Origin: CAINFV01 sp964409235 | GTDB lineage: Bacteria > Chlamydiota > Chlamydiia > Chlamydiales > FEN-1388 | Assembly: GCA_964409235.1 (NCBI GenBank) | Contig: CAYPCN010000008.1 | Location: 1 to 56,893 of the forward strand | Length of the DNA: 56,893 bases | Direction: 5' to 3' | Shown: piece after piece, positions 26,463-35,854 of the stretch | How positions within the stretch are numbered: position 1 is the stretch's first letter | Layout of the letters: each line of letters starts with the position of its first letter | Made by a program: the position numbers and the translations under genes | Notes under the pieces: generated by a model | Seen by the model: only the letters and a program-made list of their open reading frames with translations | Told to the model about the DNA's origin: nothing | Databases searched by the model: none

Positions 26463-27283
26463 AGAGTTTCTTGGTTCGCTGAACGAAGTTGATGGTGCAC
26501 AATGATTTCAACGGGCTCGCTGGCCGACAAAAGAGCAACGTCGCCAACAATCTCGCAGGTTGACGACGACGGAGAGCTGTGGCGAAGCTGCACAAGCGCT
26601 CGGTGAACTGTCGTTCCTTGTACCACGGTGGCGTCATAAACCCCATTAGGAGGAAGACACAGGCCAGACGTGTCCAATACCCCCCTGCCGCCATCGACAG
26701 TCCAGCAAGGAATGAGGAACGAATACGGTCTACCGAGCAGCATTTCAGCTTGTGGCAACGCCCCGGCTACGACGAGAGATCGTATGCGGGAGGATGAGAC
26801 GACTTCTTGGGCAACGGCAATTCGATCAACAAACAGAGTGTTCATGCCCGTCTTCGCTGCGTATGCGTTGATCAGCTCACAAGAGCCTTCACCATGGCAG
26901 CCAAATCGCACATCACGCCCGCCCATCCAGGTATCAAGATGCACCATCTTCTCTACAGCCTCGATGAACTGCGTCGCCGACATCGCCATCAACTGCTCTG
27001 AAAAAGAAACCTCGATCAATAGATCAACTCCAGCAGCGGCGAGTAACCGACGCTTGTGAAAGGGAGAGGTGAGCAATGGCGTTCCATCCTCTGGCGCAAG
27101 TACATGCCGAGGAAGAGACGGAAACGTCAACACAGTGAGCAGAGCCTTTCTCTCATCAGCGCAGCGGCGTCCACAAGCAAGAAGATACTGATGGCCAATA
27201 TGAACGCCGTCGAAGGATCCTAGAGCAAAGATAACCGGAGCGTCACTGATGCACTGATCTGAAAACCCCTGGTGATATTTCAT
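26459..27283 (-). CDS. ribF: Riboflavin kinase/FAD synthetase with diverged kinase domain
   Basis: This is a 274-aa protein. The N-terminal FMN adenylyltransferase domain is well kept: ALGSFDGVHIGHQYLL, GRDVRFGCHGEG, and SSSRIRSLVVAGALPQAEMLLGRPY. The C-terminal riboflavin kinase domain is short and atypical. The PTAN motif that normally binds ATP/Mg is not recognisable (it reads GRGVLDTSGLCLPPNGVY), though PNGVY is kept. The adenylyltransferase should work; kinase activity is doubtful. Start ATG 27283 overlaps the truB stop (ATGA). The longer frame is spurious. Confidence 0.88.
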   Translation of the reverse strand: MKYHQGFSDQCISDAPVIFALGSFDGVHIGHQYLLACGRRCADERKALLTVLTFPSLPRHVLAPEDGTPLLTSPFHKRRLLAAAGVDLLIEVSFSEQLMAMSATQFIEAVEKMVHLDTWMGGRDVRFGCHGEGSCELINAYAAKTGMNTLFVDRIAVAQEVVSSSRIRSLVVAGALPQAEMLLGRPYSFLIPCWTVDGGRGVLDTSGLCLPPNGVYDATVVQGTTVHRALVQLRHSSPSSSTCEIVGDVALLSASEPVEIIVHHQLRSANQETL

Positions 27284-27978
27284 ACGCTGCCGGGAGTCAA
27301 AAGATGATGGCGTAATTCTTCGCAACATATCTGGTCAATCTCAGGAAGCCGCAAGGCCTTCTGCACAGTGAACGGACCTGATCGAATCCTACGAAGGTCA
27401 GCGACATGAGCAAGACATCCTAACCGCTCGCCAATATCATGGGCCAAAGACCGCACGTACGTACCCTTCGAGCAATGCACGCGGATGGCAAGATCAGGAT
27501 AGTGATACGAGACCAAAGTCACTGCTATCCGACAGGCCTGTGGCTGCCGTGGAATGCAAATCCCCTTCCGAGCTAGGTCGTAGAGGCGCTTGCCTCCAAC
27601 TTTTTTCGCCGAAAACATCGGCGGCGTTTGCAGGTATTCGCCTTGAAACGCACTGAGAGTCTCTCGCACAGACTCTTCACTAGGAACGTGGGCCGAAGTC
27701 GCTATCACCGTGCCATCGCGATCATACGTGTCCGTTTCAATCCCCAGACGAAGGGTCGCTTCATATTCTTTGTCGTGATTGAGGCATGTACCCGCCAGGC
27801 GCGTCCAGCGCCTCCCAAGAAGCAAGACGAGAAGACCCGTCGCAAAAGGGTCAAGAGTCCCAGCATGTCCTACTTTCGGCTGTTTCGTTTTCTTGCGGAG
27901 GATGGCAACCATAGAAAACGAAGTTACAGCGCTCGGCTTGTCAACTAAGAGAATCCCTTCCAGCACCAACCCTTCCAT
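27280..27978 (-). CDS. truB: tRNA pseudouridine(55) synthase
   Basis: This 232-aa enzyme makes pseudouridine-55 in the tRNA T-loop. It shows GILLVDKPSAVTSFSMV, the catalytic motif GHAGTLDPFATGLLVLLLGR (catalytic Asp in GTLDP), and CSKGTYVRSLAHDIGERLG. It is shorter than E. coli TruB because it lacks most of the C-terminal PUA-like extension, a form also common in small genomes. It is coupled to ribF by ATGA and follows rbfA by 6 bp. Confidence 0.95.
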   Translation of the reverse strand: MEGLVLEGILLVDKPSAVTSFSMVAILRKKTKQPKVGHAGTLDPFATGLLVLLLGRRWTRLAGTCLNHDKEYEATLRLGIETDTYDRDGTVIATSAHVPSEESVRETLSAFQGEYLQTPPMFSAKKVGGKRLYDLARKGICIPRQPQACRIAVTLVSYHYPDLAIRVHCSKGTYVRSLAHDIGERLGCLAHVADLRRIRSGPFTVQKALRLPEIDQICCEELRHHLLTPGSV

Positions 27979-27984
27979 GGATCA

Positions 27985-28347
27985 TTACGCCTCTGCATCT
28001 TTAGGAGCCACTTTCGCTAGAATTTCACAGATGCGAAGCTGCTTTTCAAGACCCTCGTCGATGTAAAATCGAAGCTTGGGAAATGTTCTGATGCGAATTT
28101 TTTTCGCCGCAAGGCACCCTATTTGTCCGGCAATCTCGTTTAAGACCACGTACGCCGCTTCCTTAGCCGCTTTGTCGCCAATCATGCTAAAGAAGACTTT
28201 CGCAAAGCTGAGATCATCCGTTATCTCAACAGATGTGATGGTCAGCAGTTCGGGCTTCCCAGCGATATGATGAAGATCTTTTCGCAGGACTTCTGAAATC
28301 ACCTCTTTTAAAAGAGAATTGAGGCGAAATACACGGCGGGTTTTCAT
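27985..28347 (-). CDS. rbfA: Ribosome-binding factor A
   Basis: This 120-aa KH-fold factor assists 16S 5'-end maturation. It begins RVFRLNSLLKEVISEVLRKDL and contains TSVEITDDLSFAKVFFS and IRTFPKLRFYIDEGLEKQLRI, which match the family. The position between infB (adjacent, no gap) and truB is the classical order. Confidence 0.94.
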   Translation of the reverse strand: MKTRRVFRLNSLLKEVISEVLRKDLHHIAGKPELLTITSVEITDDLSFAKVFFSMIGDKAAKEAAYVVLNEIAGQIGCLAAKKIRIRTFPKLRFYIDEGLEKQLRICEILAKVAPKDAEA

Positions 28348-31107
28348 TTACAGGTCCTGCTCGTGATAGACGGTTTCATAGCCTTCGAGAACATCTCCTT
28401 CTTGATAGCTCGAAAATCCTTGGAGGACGATCCCGCATTCAGCACCTTTCGATACCTCTTTGACATCGTCCTTAAATCGCTTCAAAGAGGCGATAGGCCC
28501 ATGCCACAGAATCTCATTGCCACGGCGAACGCGAACACTGCAATTCCTCGTGAGCGTGCCATCGATGACCATACAGCCAGCGATATACCCAAGCTGCGAG
28601 GACTTAAACACTGTTTTCACCTCGGCCTTTCCTCGTTCTTGCTGCTCGGCGATCTTATCAAGCGTGCTGCGCATCAACTCGCGAACATCATCTTGCGCGT
28701 GGTAAATAACGTTATGAAGGCGAACGGAAACCCCAAGTTCTTTGACCATCGGCTCTGCATGCGCTTCAATGCCAGTGTGGAACCCGATAATCGTTGCACG
28801 TGAGGCCGCAGCAAGCTGGATATCAGACTCAGAGACCTCGCCAATACCGCACGAAATGATATTCAATTCCACTTTCTGCGATTGAATTTTCAACAAGGCC
28901 GTCTTCAACGCTTCCAACGATCCCTGAACATCGGCGCGCAACAATAGCGTGAGAACCTTCTTCGCGGCCCCTGCCGAAGCTTTTTCCATCATGTTTTCCA
29001 AGGAGACGCGACGCTTGGCTTGGAACGCCATCTGCCGCAAGCCTTCGTGACGGCTTTCCGCAATATCACGAGCCTCTTTTTCATTTTTGACGACGATAAA
29101 TTCCTCGCCAGCCTCCGGCAACCCCGACAACCCACTAATCCTCACTGGCGTTGAAGGTCCTGCTTCTGTCATCTCGCGATGCACATCATTACGCATTGCC
29201 TTGACACGCGCCCATGTGGAACCGAAGACCAAGCAATCGCCAAGATGCAAAGTACCATTTTGCACTAAGACAGTAGCGACAGCGCCGATGCCCTTGCACA
29301 TTTCAGATTCGATCACCGTTCCCCGAGCCCGCGTATGAAGATTGGCCTTCAACTCCAATACTTCAGATTGGAGAGCAATCATCTCAAGCAGCTCATTGAT
29401 CCCCTCATGCGTTACCGAAGAACAGGAGACCGCAATTGTGCGCCCTCCCCAAGCCTCTGGAAGCAACTCGTAGTCCGCCAGCTGGCGGAAGACCCTCTCT
29501 TGATCAAAATTCGGCTTATCAGACTTGGTGATCGCAACAATGATCGTTGCCTTGCTCTCTTTAGCCTGCTGCAACGCTTCTACTGTTTGCTCCTTAATCC
29601 CCTCATCGCCAGCAATGACAAGGACCACGATATCCGTAAGGCTGGCGCCGCGCTCGCGCATAGCAGTAAATGCTTCGTGTCCAGGGGTATCGATAATGGC
29701 AATCTGACCATGGTCTGTCATGCAGGTAAAAGCACCAATATGCTGAGTGATGGCCCCGACTTCAGACGCCGCTGTATGTGCCTTGCGAATGGCATCGATT
29801 AATGTTGTCTTCCCATGGTCTACGTGGCCCATAAAGGTGACAACAGGAGGCCTCAGCACGAGATGCGAAGGATCTTCGGCAGCAATTTCCTCGGCAATCG
29901 TTTTATCAGTAATGCGAAGGCGCTTTTCCTCACTCGTGTCAATGCCGATCTCGCAGCCAACCTCATTCCCTAACAATTGGACCATGGTCTCATCAGCCAA
30001 AAGGTCGTTCAAAGTAACGACGACACCTTGCATGAACAATGAAGAGATCAGCTGAGAGGCTTTGATCTTCATCTCTGCCGCTAAATCCTTCACTGTGATG
30101 GGCAGTCGAACGGCAATCCTCGTAGGACGGGAGACTTCTTGCTGCTGGTCACGGATGCGAAATCCTTTTGCAGAGCGTTTCTTCCGCCAGGCCGTTTCTC
30201 CCTCATCTTCGCTCGCAATCCCACGGCGGAGCCGGGAATCTTCACCATGGCCCTCTGAACGCTTAAAAAACGACCGCGAGTCTTGTCCTTTCTGCCTGCC
30301 ATCACCACTAGTCTTTGCCTTTGGCTTTTTCGCCCCTTCGCTCCCCAACCGCCGAGGTGCGTGCTCCTCTTTCGAAGACCCTGCCTCTGGCCAAATGCTG
30401 GTACGAGGTGCATGACCTTCCCCACGAGGAGGACGGCCTCGCTCTTCTTTCCCACGTTCTGGCCCGGGCCCCTGCCGAAACTTTGAGGGCTCACCTCTCT
30501 GGGGGACGCGAGCCTCACCACCCGCTTTAGCAGCTGGCGGCCGACGCTCACGAAGGGGCTCGTATGCCACCTTGGTTGGCTTTGCCCCATTTTTTGGTTC
30601 AGGAGGTTCACGCCGAAGAGGACGTGCTGAAAGGGGTTCGCGACCAAAAACAGGCCCTAACTGATCGGGGTTACTCCGCGATGCAGACAAAAAAGGCGGA
30701 GGCGGCGCCTGACGAAGCGGAGGTAGCGGAACCGGCATAACGGGTTCTTCAACGGGTGGCGTAGGCTCTCTGTATTCCTCAATGACCGACGGTGGTTCTT
30801 GAGCAACGGATTCCGCTACCTCTTCAACAGGAGGCGGCGAGAGCGGCTCCTGCTCTAAAGACACGGGTTCCGACGGTTCCTCAGGAAGGGCCGCCATTGT
30901 CTCTTCTTGCTGAATGGCCTGTACACTGCTCTCTTCTGCCGAAACAGCCTCCTCTTCAGGACGAGATATCTCCTCCTGCTCGAGAATAGGCTTCTCTTCT
31001 TCAATGGGCTGTCCCTTCTTACGACTGAGCTTAGCTTTCAGCCCTCTCAGGTTGATCGCTTCGGCAAGCTGGGTATTTTTGATGTGCAGTTTCAGGTTTT
31101 TTGCCAA
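28348..31107 (-). CDS. infB: Translation initiation factor IF-2
   Basis: This 919-aa GTPase delivers initiator tRNA. The first roughly 330 residues are low-complexity Glu/Pro-, then Arg/Lys/Gly-rich, as in other IF-2 proteins. The G domain has GHVDHGKTT (G1), DTPGHEAFTAMRERGA (G3) and ITKSDKPNFD (TKSD at the NKxD position, G4). The beta-barrel and C-terminal domains follow (LRADVQGSLEAL). It lies 4 bp after nusA. Confidence 0.97.
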   Translation of the reverse strand: MAKNLKLHIKNTQLAEAINLRGLKAKLSRKKGQPIEEEKPILEQEEISRPEEEAVSAEESSVQAIQQEETMAALPEEPSEPVSLEQEPLSPPPVEEVAESVAQEPPSVIEEYREPTPPVEEPVMPVPLPPLRQAPPPPFLSASRSNPDQLGPVFGREPLSARPLRREPPEPKNGAKPTKVAYEPLRERRPPAAKAGGEARVPQRGEPSKFRQGPGPERGKEERGRPPRGEGHAPRTSIWPEAGSSKEEHAPRRLGSEGAKKPKAKTSGDGRQKGQDSRSFFKRSEGHGEDSRLRRGIASEDEGETAWRKKRSAKGFRIRDQQQEVSRPTRIAVRLPITVKDLAAEMKIKASQLISSLFMQGVVVTLNDLLADETMVQLLGNEVGCEIGIDTSEEKRLRITDKTIAEEIAAEDPSHLVLRPPVVTFMGHVDHGKTTLIDAIRKAHTAASEVGAITQHIGAFTCMTDHGQIAIIDTPGHEAFTAMRERGASLTDIVVLVIAGDEGIKEQTVEALQQAKESKATIIVAITKSDKPNFDQERVFRQLADYELLPEAWGGRTIAVSCSSVTHEGINELLEMIALQSEVLELKANLHTRARGTVIESEMCKGIGAVATVLVQNGTLHLGDCLVFGSTWARVKAMRNDVHREMTEAGPSTPVRISGLSGLPEAGEEFIVVKNEKEARDIAESRHEGLRQMAFQAKRRVSLENMMEKASAGAAKKVLTLLLRADVQGSLEALKTALLKIQSQKVELNIISCGIGEVSESDIQLAAASRATIIGFHTGIEAHAEPMVKELGVSVRLHNVIYHAQDDVRELMRSTLDKIAEQQERGKAEVKTVFKSSQLGYIAGCMVIDGTLTRNCSVRVRRGNEILWHGPIASLKRFKDDVKEVSKGAECGIVLQGFSSYQEGDVLEGYETVYHEQDL

Positions 31108-31111
31108 GGCG

Positions 31112-32386
31112 TCACGCCCTCTGTTTGCGAATGTGTTCTAGAATCTTATCAGCCATCTCGACGCTTATTCCAGGAACCTTGGTAATGGCTTCTGGAGGAG
31201 CCATCAAAAGAGCGCGGGGCGTTGAAAATCCCTCAGCAACAAGCTGGTCTAATATCATGCTTGGGATCCCTTCGATCTCTGTCAATGGTTGATCTAATGT
31301 AGCATCGTCAGAGGTGGCAAGAGAGGCTCTCTCTATCGCTTTGAGTTTGACGTAGTCGCTCATCTTCTGAACGTTCAGCTGGACACCCATAAGCTGACCG
31401 AGAAGACGGATATTCATTCCCTTTTTGCCAATGGTCGTTGGGAAGTCTTCATCATCAACCACGATCGACACGGTCAATCCATCTTCAGCCACGTCGAGCT
31501 TGCGAATGACGACAGGGCTAAGCGCTTGCGCCAACTGTTCTTCGGCCTCGGCAACGTACGGAATGATATCGAGTTTTTCTCCTGAAAGCTCGCGAATAAT
31601 ATTTTTCACGCGAGACCCTCGGACGCCAATGCAAGCACCTACAGGATCAACCTTGGAGTCTTGCGAACGCACGATCATCTTTGTTCGGTATCCCGGCTCT
31701 CTCACCATCCGCTCAATCGTCACCGTCCCGTCAGAGACTTCCGGTACTTCTTGAACCAAAAGCTGACGCACAAATTCGGGGTTGGTACGTGAGAGAACGA
31801 CTTCGGCCCCACCAGTTTCAGTGTCGCGGACCTCCGCAAGCAAAGCGAGGACTTTATGCCCAACGTCAAACGACTCTTGGGGGGAATAATTCCTCCTCGG
31901 CATCACGCCTTCGACCTTGCCTAAATCGACAATGACGCATGCCCCACGGCCAATGCGTTTCACCGTTCCGGAAACAAGCGTGTTCACGCGATGGCGATAT
32001 TCATCTTGAATGACATTGCGCTCCGCACCCTGAAGCTTTTGTGAAATGATCTGACGCGCCTTTTGCGCCGCAACCCTTCCAAAATCTTTCGGCGTCGTCG
32101 GCACATGGATGACCTGCCCAATCGAGCAATCAGGGACGTACTGCACAGCGTCTTTATATGAAATCTGCAGAACAGGGTTCACCACTTTTTCAACGACAAG
32201 CTTGTCGCAAAAGACTTCTATTTCTCCAGTTCGAGGATGAATTTGGACGTGAACATTTTCAGCGCCATGAACGCTTTTCTGAGCGGCAATTTCAAGAGAC
32301 TCTCGAATCGCTTCGACGACAATTTCTCTCTTAATCCCTTTTTCCCTCTCGAGATACTCAAAAATGGCGATTAAATCTTTGTTCAT
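31112..32386 (-). CDS. nusA: Transcription termination/antitermination factor NusA
   Basis: This 424-aa protein has the N-terminal domain MNKDLIAIFEYLEREKGI, an S1 domain (ISGTVKRIGRGACVIVDLG), two KH domains (DPVGACIGVRGSRVKNI; TIGKKGMNIRLLGQL) and a C-terminal helix-hairpin-helix region ending EHIRKQRA. I chose ATG 32386. A Met four codons earlier has its Shine-Dalgarno too close. It sits between rpsA and infB. Confidence 0.96.
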   Translation of the reverse strand: MNKDLIAIFEYLEREKGIKREIVVEAIRESLEIAAQKSVHGAENVHVQIHPRTGEIEVFCDKLVVEKVVNPVLQISYKDAVQYVPDCSIGQVIHVPTTPKDFGRVAAQKARQIISQKLQGAERNVIQDEYRHRVNTLVSGTVKRIGRGACVIVDLGKVEGVMPRRNYSPQESFDVGHKVLALLAEVRDTETGGAEVVLSRTNPEFVRQLLVQEVPEVSDGTVTIERMVREPGYRTKMIVRSQDSKVDPVGACIGVRGSRVKNIIRELSGEKLDIIPYVAEAEEQLAQALSPVVIRKLDVAEDGLTVSIVVDDEDFPTTIGKKGMNIRLLGQLMGVQLNVQKMSDYVKLKAIERASLATSDDATLDQPLTEIEGIPSMILDQLVAEGFSTPRALLMAPPEAITKVPGISVEMADKILEHIRKQRA

Positions 32387-32401
32387 GAGCGAATGCACCT
32401 C

Positions 32402-34162
32402 TTACGAATCGTACTCTTCCATCACGACGTCGGCCTGTTCCTTCGAAGCCTTCTCTTTTTGGCGACGAGCATCGGCGCTCTGCACAACAATGTCATCACC
32501 GCTTTGCTGCCCCTTTTCGACGACGAACTCCTTCATCGAAAGAGCAATTTTTTTGTGTTCAGGATCGACCTTCAATACTTTCGCAGAGACTTCATCCCCT
32601 CGCGAAACCACATCCTCAATCTTGCCAAAAGGTTGGTCAGAAAGCTCCGTCACGTGGATGAGCCCCTCAATTCCATTCGGCAGTTCTACAAATGCCCCGA
32701 ACGCTGTAATCTTGCTGATTTTCCCGTGAATGACAGAGCCAACAGGCATCGTTCGCTCAATGTTCTCCCATGGATTCTCACTCAACTGCTTCACACCAAG
32801 GGTAATCTTCTTGTTATCCTTGTCGACGGACAGAATCACCGCTTCCACCTGATCGCCTTTCTTCAACATCTCCGACGGATGCGATACTTTTTTAATCCAC
32901 GAAAGATCAGAGATATGGATCAGCCCTTCGACTCCCGGCTCGAGTTCAACAAACGCCCCATAATTCGTCAGGCTTTTCACCTCCGCAGTAACGTTCGTAC
33001 CAACGGCATACTTCCGTTCGATATCGTCCCATGGATTATGCTCAAGCTGTTTTAACCCTAGCGATATTTTTCCATCTGATTTCTGCACCGAGAGCACAAC
33101 AGCATCCATTTCCTGCCCTTTGGAAACGACTTCGGAAGGATCGGAGATATTCTTTACCCACGACATTTCAGAGACGTGGATCAGCCCTTCGATCCCAGAT
33201 TCGATTTCCATAAACGCACCATATGGCAAGAGATTGGTGATTTTGCCGTGTACTCGTGTCCCAGGAGGATATTTTCTTTCGATATCATCCCACGGGTTCG
33301 ACCCTAGTTGCTTGAGACCAAGAGCGACGCGCCCTTTCTCCTTGTCGACACTTAAAATCATGACTTCAAGCTTCTGCCCGAGCTGGACCATTTCGGAAGG
33401 ATGGCGAATGCGCTTCCACGTCATATCGGTGATGTGAAGCAATCCGTCAATGCCGTTCAAGTCAAGGAAGACACCGAAATCGGTGATGTTTTTCACAGTT
33501 CCAATGCGAACGTCGCCTTCCTTGATATTCTCAAGGAGTTCGGCTTTCTTCGAAATGCGCTCGGCTTCCAACAACTCGCGTCGAGAAACAACGATGTTCT
33601 TCCTATCTGTATTGATCTTGAGGATCTTGAATTCGTAGACTTTGTCGAGGTACTCATCAAGGTTTTTAATGCGCTTGTTGTCGACTTGTGATCCAGGCAA
33701 GAAGGCTTCAACACCGATATCGACCATTAACCCGCCCTTCACCTTGCGGATGATCTTCCCTCGGACGATGCTCCCCTCTTTGCAATGCTGCAGGATGTAC
33801 TCCCATTGACGTTGCTTTTCGGCCTTTTCGCGTGAAAGGACGATCTGCCCCTGCTCATCTTCTGCTTGATCGAGATATACCTCGACTTGCGCATCCAAGA
33901 CAAGCTGGCTTGGATCCGAAAACTCCGAAATAGGAACGACGCCTTCTGACTTCAGGCCTACGTCAACGACGACGTGATCCTTGGTAATTTCAACGAGACG
34001 GCCAACGAGAATTTTCCCTGGATTGAAAAACAATTTGTCTTCGTCAGGCGCTTGGGAGGCTGAGTCGATCAGCTGACGGAACATCATCTCATCCTGCTCA
34101 GCATATTGCACATCATCGACGGTTTTCGTATCCTCCCACGTATATTGGGTCTTTTTTGTCAT
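32402..34162 (-). CDS. rpsA: Ribosomal protein S1
   Basis: The 586-aa product has six S1 RNA-binding repeats, recognisable from repeated patterns such as GxVxxITDFGAFVEL and EGLIHISDLSW. Near-duplicate linkers (GLKQLGSNPWDDIERKYP and GLKQLEHNPWDDIERKYA) join successive repeats. Start ATG 34162 (MTKKTQYTWED) is preferred over an upstream Met six codons before. It is the first gene of the long minus-strand translation cluster rpsA-nusA-infB-rbfA-truB-ribF-rpe. Confidence 0.97.
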   Translation of the reverse strand: MTKKTQYTWEDTKTVDDVQYAEQDEMMFRQLIDSASQAPDEDKLFFNPGKILVGRLVEITKDHVVVDVGLKSEGVVPISEFSDPSQLVLDAQVEVYLDQAEDEQGQIVLSREKAEKQRQWEYILQHCKEGSIVRGKIIRKVKGGLMVDIGVEAFLPGSQVDNKRIKNLDEYLDKVYEFKILKINTDRKNIVVSRRELLEAERISKKAELLENIKEGDVRIGTVKNITDFGVFLDLNGIDGLLHITDMTWKRIRHPSEMVQLGQKLEVMILSVDKEKGRVALGLKQLGSNPWDDIERKYPPGTRVHGKITNLLPYGAFMEIESGIEGLIHVSEMSWVKNISDPSEVVSKGQEMDAVVLSVQKSDGKISLGLKQLEHNPWDDIERKYAVGTNVTAEVKSLTNYGAFVELEPGVEGLIHISDLSWIKKVSHPSEMLKKGDQVEAVILSVDKDNKKITLGVKQLSENPWENIERTMPVGSVIHGKISKITAFGAFVELPNGIEGLIHVTELSDQPFGKIEDVVSRGDEVSAKVLKVDPEHKKIALSMKEFVVEKGQQSGDDIVVQSADARRQKEKASKEQADVVMEEYDS

Positions 34163-34200
34163 TGTAATTCGTTTCTCCACTGAGTTGATATAGTCGACAT

Positions 34201-34230
34201 AGGATATCAGAAACAGAATGTATCTTGCAA
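34201..34230 (-). promoter_or_regulatory. Possible promoter for rpsA-nusA operon
   Basis: On the minus strand TTGCAA (34225-34230) and TATCCT (34201-34206) are separated by 18 bp, about 38 bp before the rpsA ATG. Each box matches the consensus at 4 of 6 positions, so this is only suggestive. Confidence 0.35.
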
Positions 34231-34276
34231 CAGCAGCGAAGGGCTTCGTTGGAAGCCTTTTGCGACATGGATTTCG

Positions 34277-34648
34277 TTACTCCCCACGAATGTAGGAAGC
34301 ACAACTCGTCGGAGTTTCGCAGACTGTGACTCGATACAGCCCTTCTAACCGAGGGTCGAGATAATCAAAAATCCATTTCACCATGGATTCTGCTGTTGGA
34401 TGTTCTGTGTTCAAGGTATCGTTGAGCCATTTGTGATCAAAGTATTCCTCAATCATCGGCTGGACAGCAGCTCGTATTCGATGAAAATCCATCACCATTC
34501 CTTGCTGGGGACCCTCATCCACCAACGACGGGCTCCGCAGAGCCACTCTCAGCACGTAGGAGTGACCATGCGGCTGAGAACAGGCTCCATCGTGATGCTC
34601 TAACACATGGCCAGCTTCAAATGAAAAAGACTTTTCGATTTCAAACAT
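34277..34648 (-). CDS. queD: 6-carboxy-tetrahydropterin synthase QueD
   Basis: The 123-aa PTPS-family enzyme makes 6-carboxy-tetrahydropterin, the second step of queuosine biosynthesis. The zinc ligands are visible in FEAGH and QPHGHSY, with the catalytic-type Cys just before (GACSQPHGH). The C-terminal glutamate motif is VTVCETPTSCASY. Start ATG 34648 is preceded by GAGGT with proper spacing. It stands alone between rpsA and the kinase-like gene and is preceded by a copy of the intergenic repeat. Confidence 0.93.
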   Translation of the reverse strand: MFEIEKSFSFEAGHVLEHHDGACSQPHGHSYVLRVALRSPSLVDEGPQQGMVMDFHRIRAAVQPMIEEYFDHKWLNDTLNTEHPTAESMVKWIFDYLDPRLEGLYRVTVCETPTSCASYIRGE

Positions 34649-34671
34649 ATCTACCTCACTGCAAGGCACCC

Positions 34672-34745
34672 GAACCATGTGCGATGTGGATTTTTAGGAT
34701 CAAGCTACTCCAAAACCTCCTCACCCATATGCCCTGCCATCACAT
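34672..34745 (-). repeat. Repeat-family single arm, copy D
   Basis: CCATGTGCGATGTGGATTTT followed by TAGGATCAAGCTACTCCAAAACC matches the right arm of copy C read on the opposite strand (GCGATGTGGATTTT, then TGGATCGAGCTACCTCAAAACC). I could not find a convincing second arm, so this looks like a partial or decayed copy. It lies in the 5' region of queD. Confidence 0.6.
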
Positions 34746-34834
34746 TATTAAAGAAAAACCATGTGATCTTCAAGCCAAGGCAGCACAGGACTCCGCATAT
34801 GCGCAACAGGAGAAGTACAGAAATTTCTAGCGAG

Positions 34835-35854
34835 TTATGTTGCTTGCTGCGCGTCCTCGCGAGCTTCTTGATCAGTTCTCATAGAAGCACAAAGATCTTC
34901 GATTGAATGGATAGCCCGTTGCCGCACCTTTTCGAAGTGCGCCAAAAGTTCAGGGTACTCCTCCTTCAGCCATTTAACCAACGGCCTCAAGCGCTTGATA
35001 TCGCGAAGAAAGGCCTTTTTTGTGATCGGCCCCTTTCGCTTCGTTAGCTTCCCGCCATCGATGTAAATCGCACGATCTTCAAAAAAGCCAAGGTTATTCT
35101 TGCGAATGAGCGCCCCATCCGTATCATAAATCCCCTTCCTGGCGCAGTCCACGAACAGGTTGAAGATGCGGTCAATGCATCTTTTCGCCTCCCTTACATC
35201 CCCGTTTTGCATGCACGAAGTGATGGTTGGCTTTACTAACTTTGCCCTTCGTTGAAGAAGGAATTGATACTTGTCAAGCTGGATAGGATAGGAATTCCCG
35301 AGCAGATCGTGCAAGACCACTGTGGGGTACAGTCCCGCCGTGAGATTGAGATGGACCATCATCATTACTGTTTCATGACGAGCCAACTCCCACGACGTTG
35401 TACAACTCCGAAAGAGGTAGTCTTGCCGTCGAGAAAGAGCCAGAATCCTCGATTTTCTCCATTCATCAAACAGAGGAAAGCTCGGCATAGCCATCACAAA
35501 GTCTGGAAGGCGAAGCCGTTGATGTCGAAAGAACTTCAAAATATATTGCCCATCTTCGCTACAAAACGCATAGACTTGAAAGCCGTGCGCCAGGTAATGA
35601 TACGGCTGAGAGAGCGCCTTGCGCGCCTCCTGAAGATCTTCATTCGTATATGACACGTCCCAACGGGGGTCATAGAGATGATTCGACTGAATTTTATATA
35701 ACCGAAAGCCCTCTCCCCGGCTGTCCCATAGGTGCACGATCTCCACCACTCCATACAGTGCTCCAATGATACACAGCAAGCGCACGAATCTATTCGAGAG
35801 GAACGATCGCATTGTTTCTCGGAAGGACATGATATTAAAAAATCTCCTATACAT
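34835..35854 (-). CDS. Membrane-anchored protein with kinase-fold-like motifs
   Basis: This 339-aa protein has one N-terminal transmembrane segment (about residues 25-43). The rest reads like a distant protein-kinase-like fold: FQVYAFCSEDGQYILKFFR, with Lys107 in a beta3-like position. WELARHE resembles an alpha-C helix. YDTDGALIRKNN (Asp244/Asp246, Asn253/254) followed by YIDGGKL (Asp266) has the D...N...D spacing of catalytic and metal-binding loops. No classical G-loop or HRD/DFG is present, so this is inference. It overlaps gatB by 8 bp if ATG 35854 is used. ATG 35830, with AGGAG upstream, is an alternative. I do not recognise a named family. Confidence 0.55.
   Translation of the reverse strand: MYRRFFNIMSFRETMRSFLSNRFVRLLCIIGALYGVVEIVHLWDSRGEGFRLYKIQSNHLYDPRWDVSYTNEDLQEARKALSQPYHYLAHGFQVYAFCSEDGQYILKFFRHQRLRLPDFVMAMPSFPLFDEWRKSRILALSRRQDYLFRSCTTSWELARHETVMMMVHLNLTAGLYPTVVLHDLLGNSYPIQLDKYQFLLQRRAKLVKPTITSCMQNGDVREAKRCIDRIFNLFVDCARKGIYDTDGALIRKNNLGFFEDRAIYIDGGKLTKRKGPITKKAFLRDIKRLRPLVKWLKEEYPELLAHFEKVRQRAIHSIEDLCASMRTDQEAREDAQQAT

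Noticed and set aside
32393..33055. 220-codon antisense frame inside rpsA
   Set aside because: It is a shadow of the repetitive S1 domains; no motif or ribosome site.
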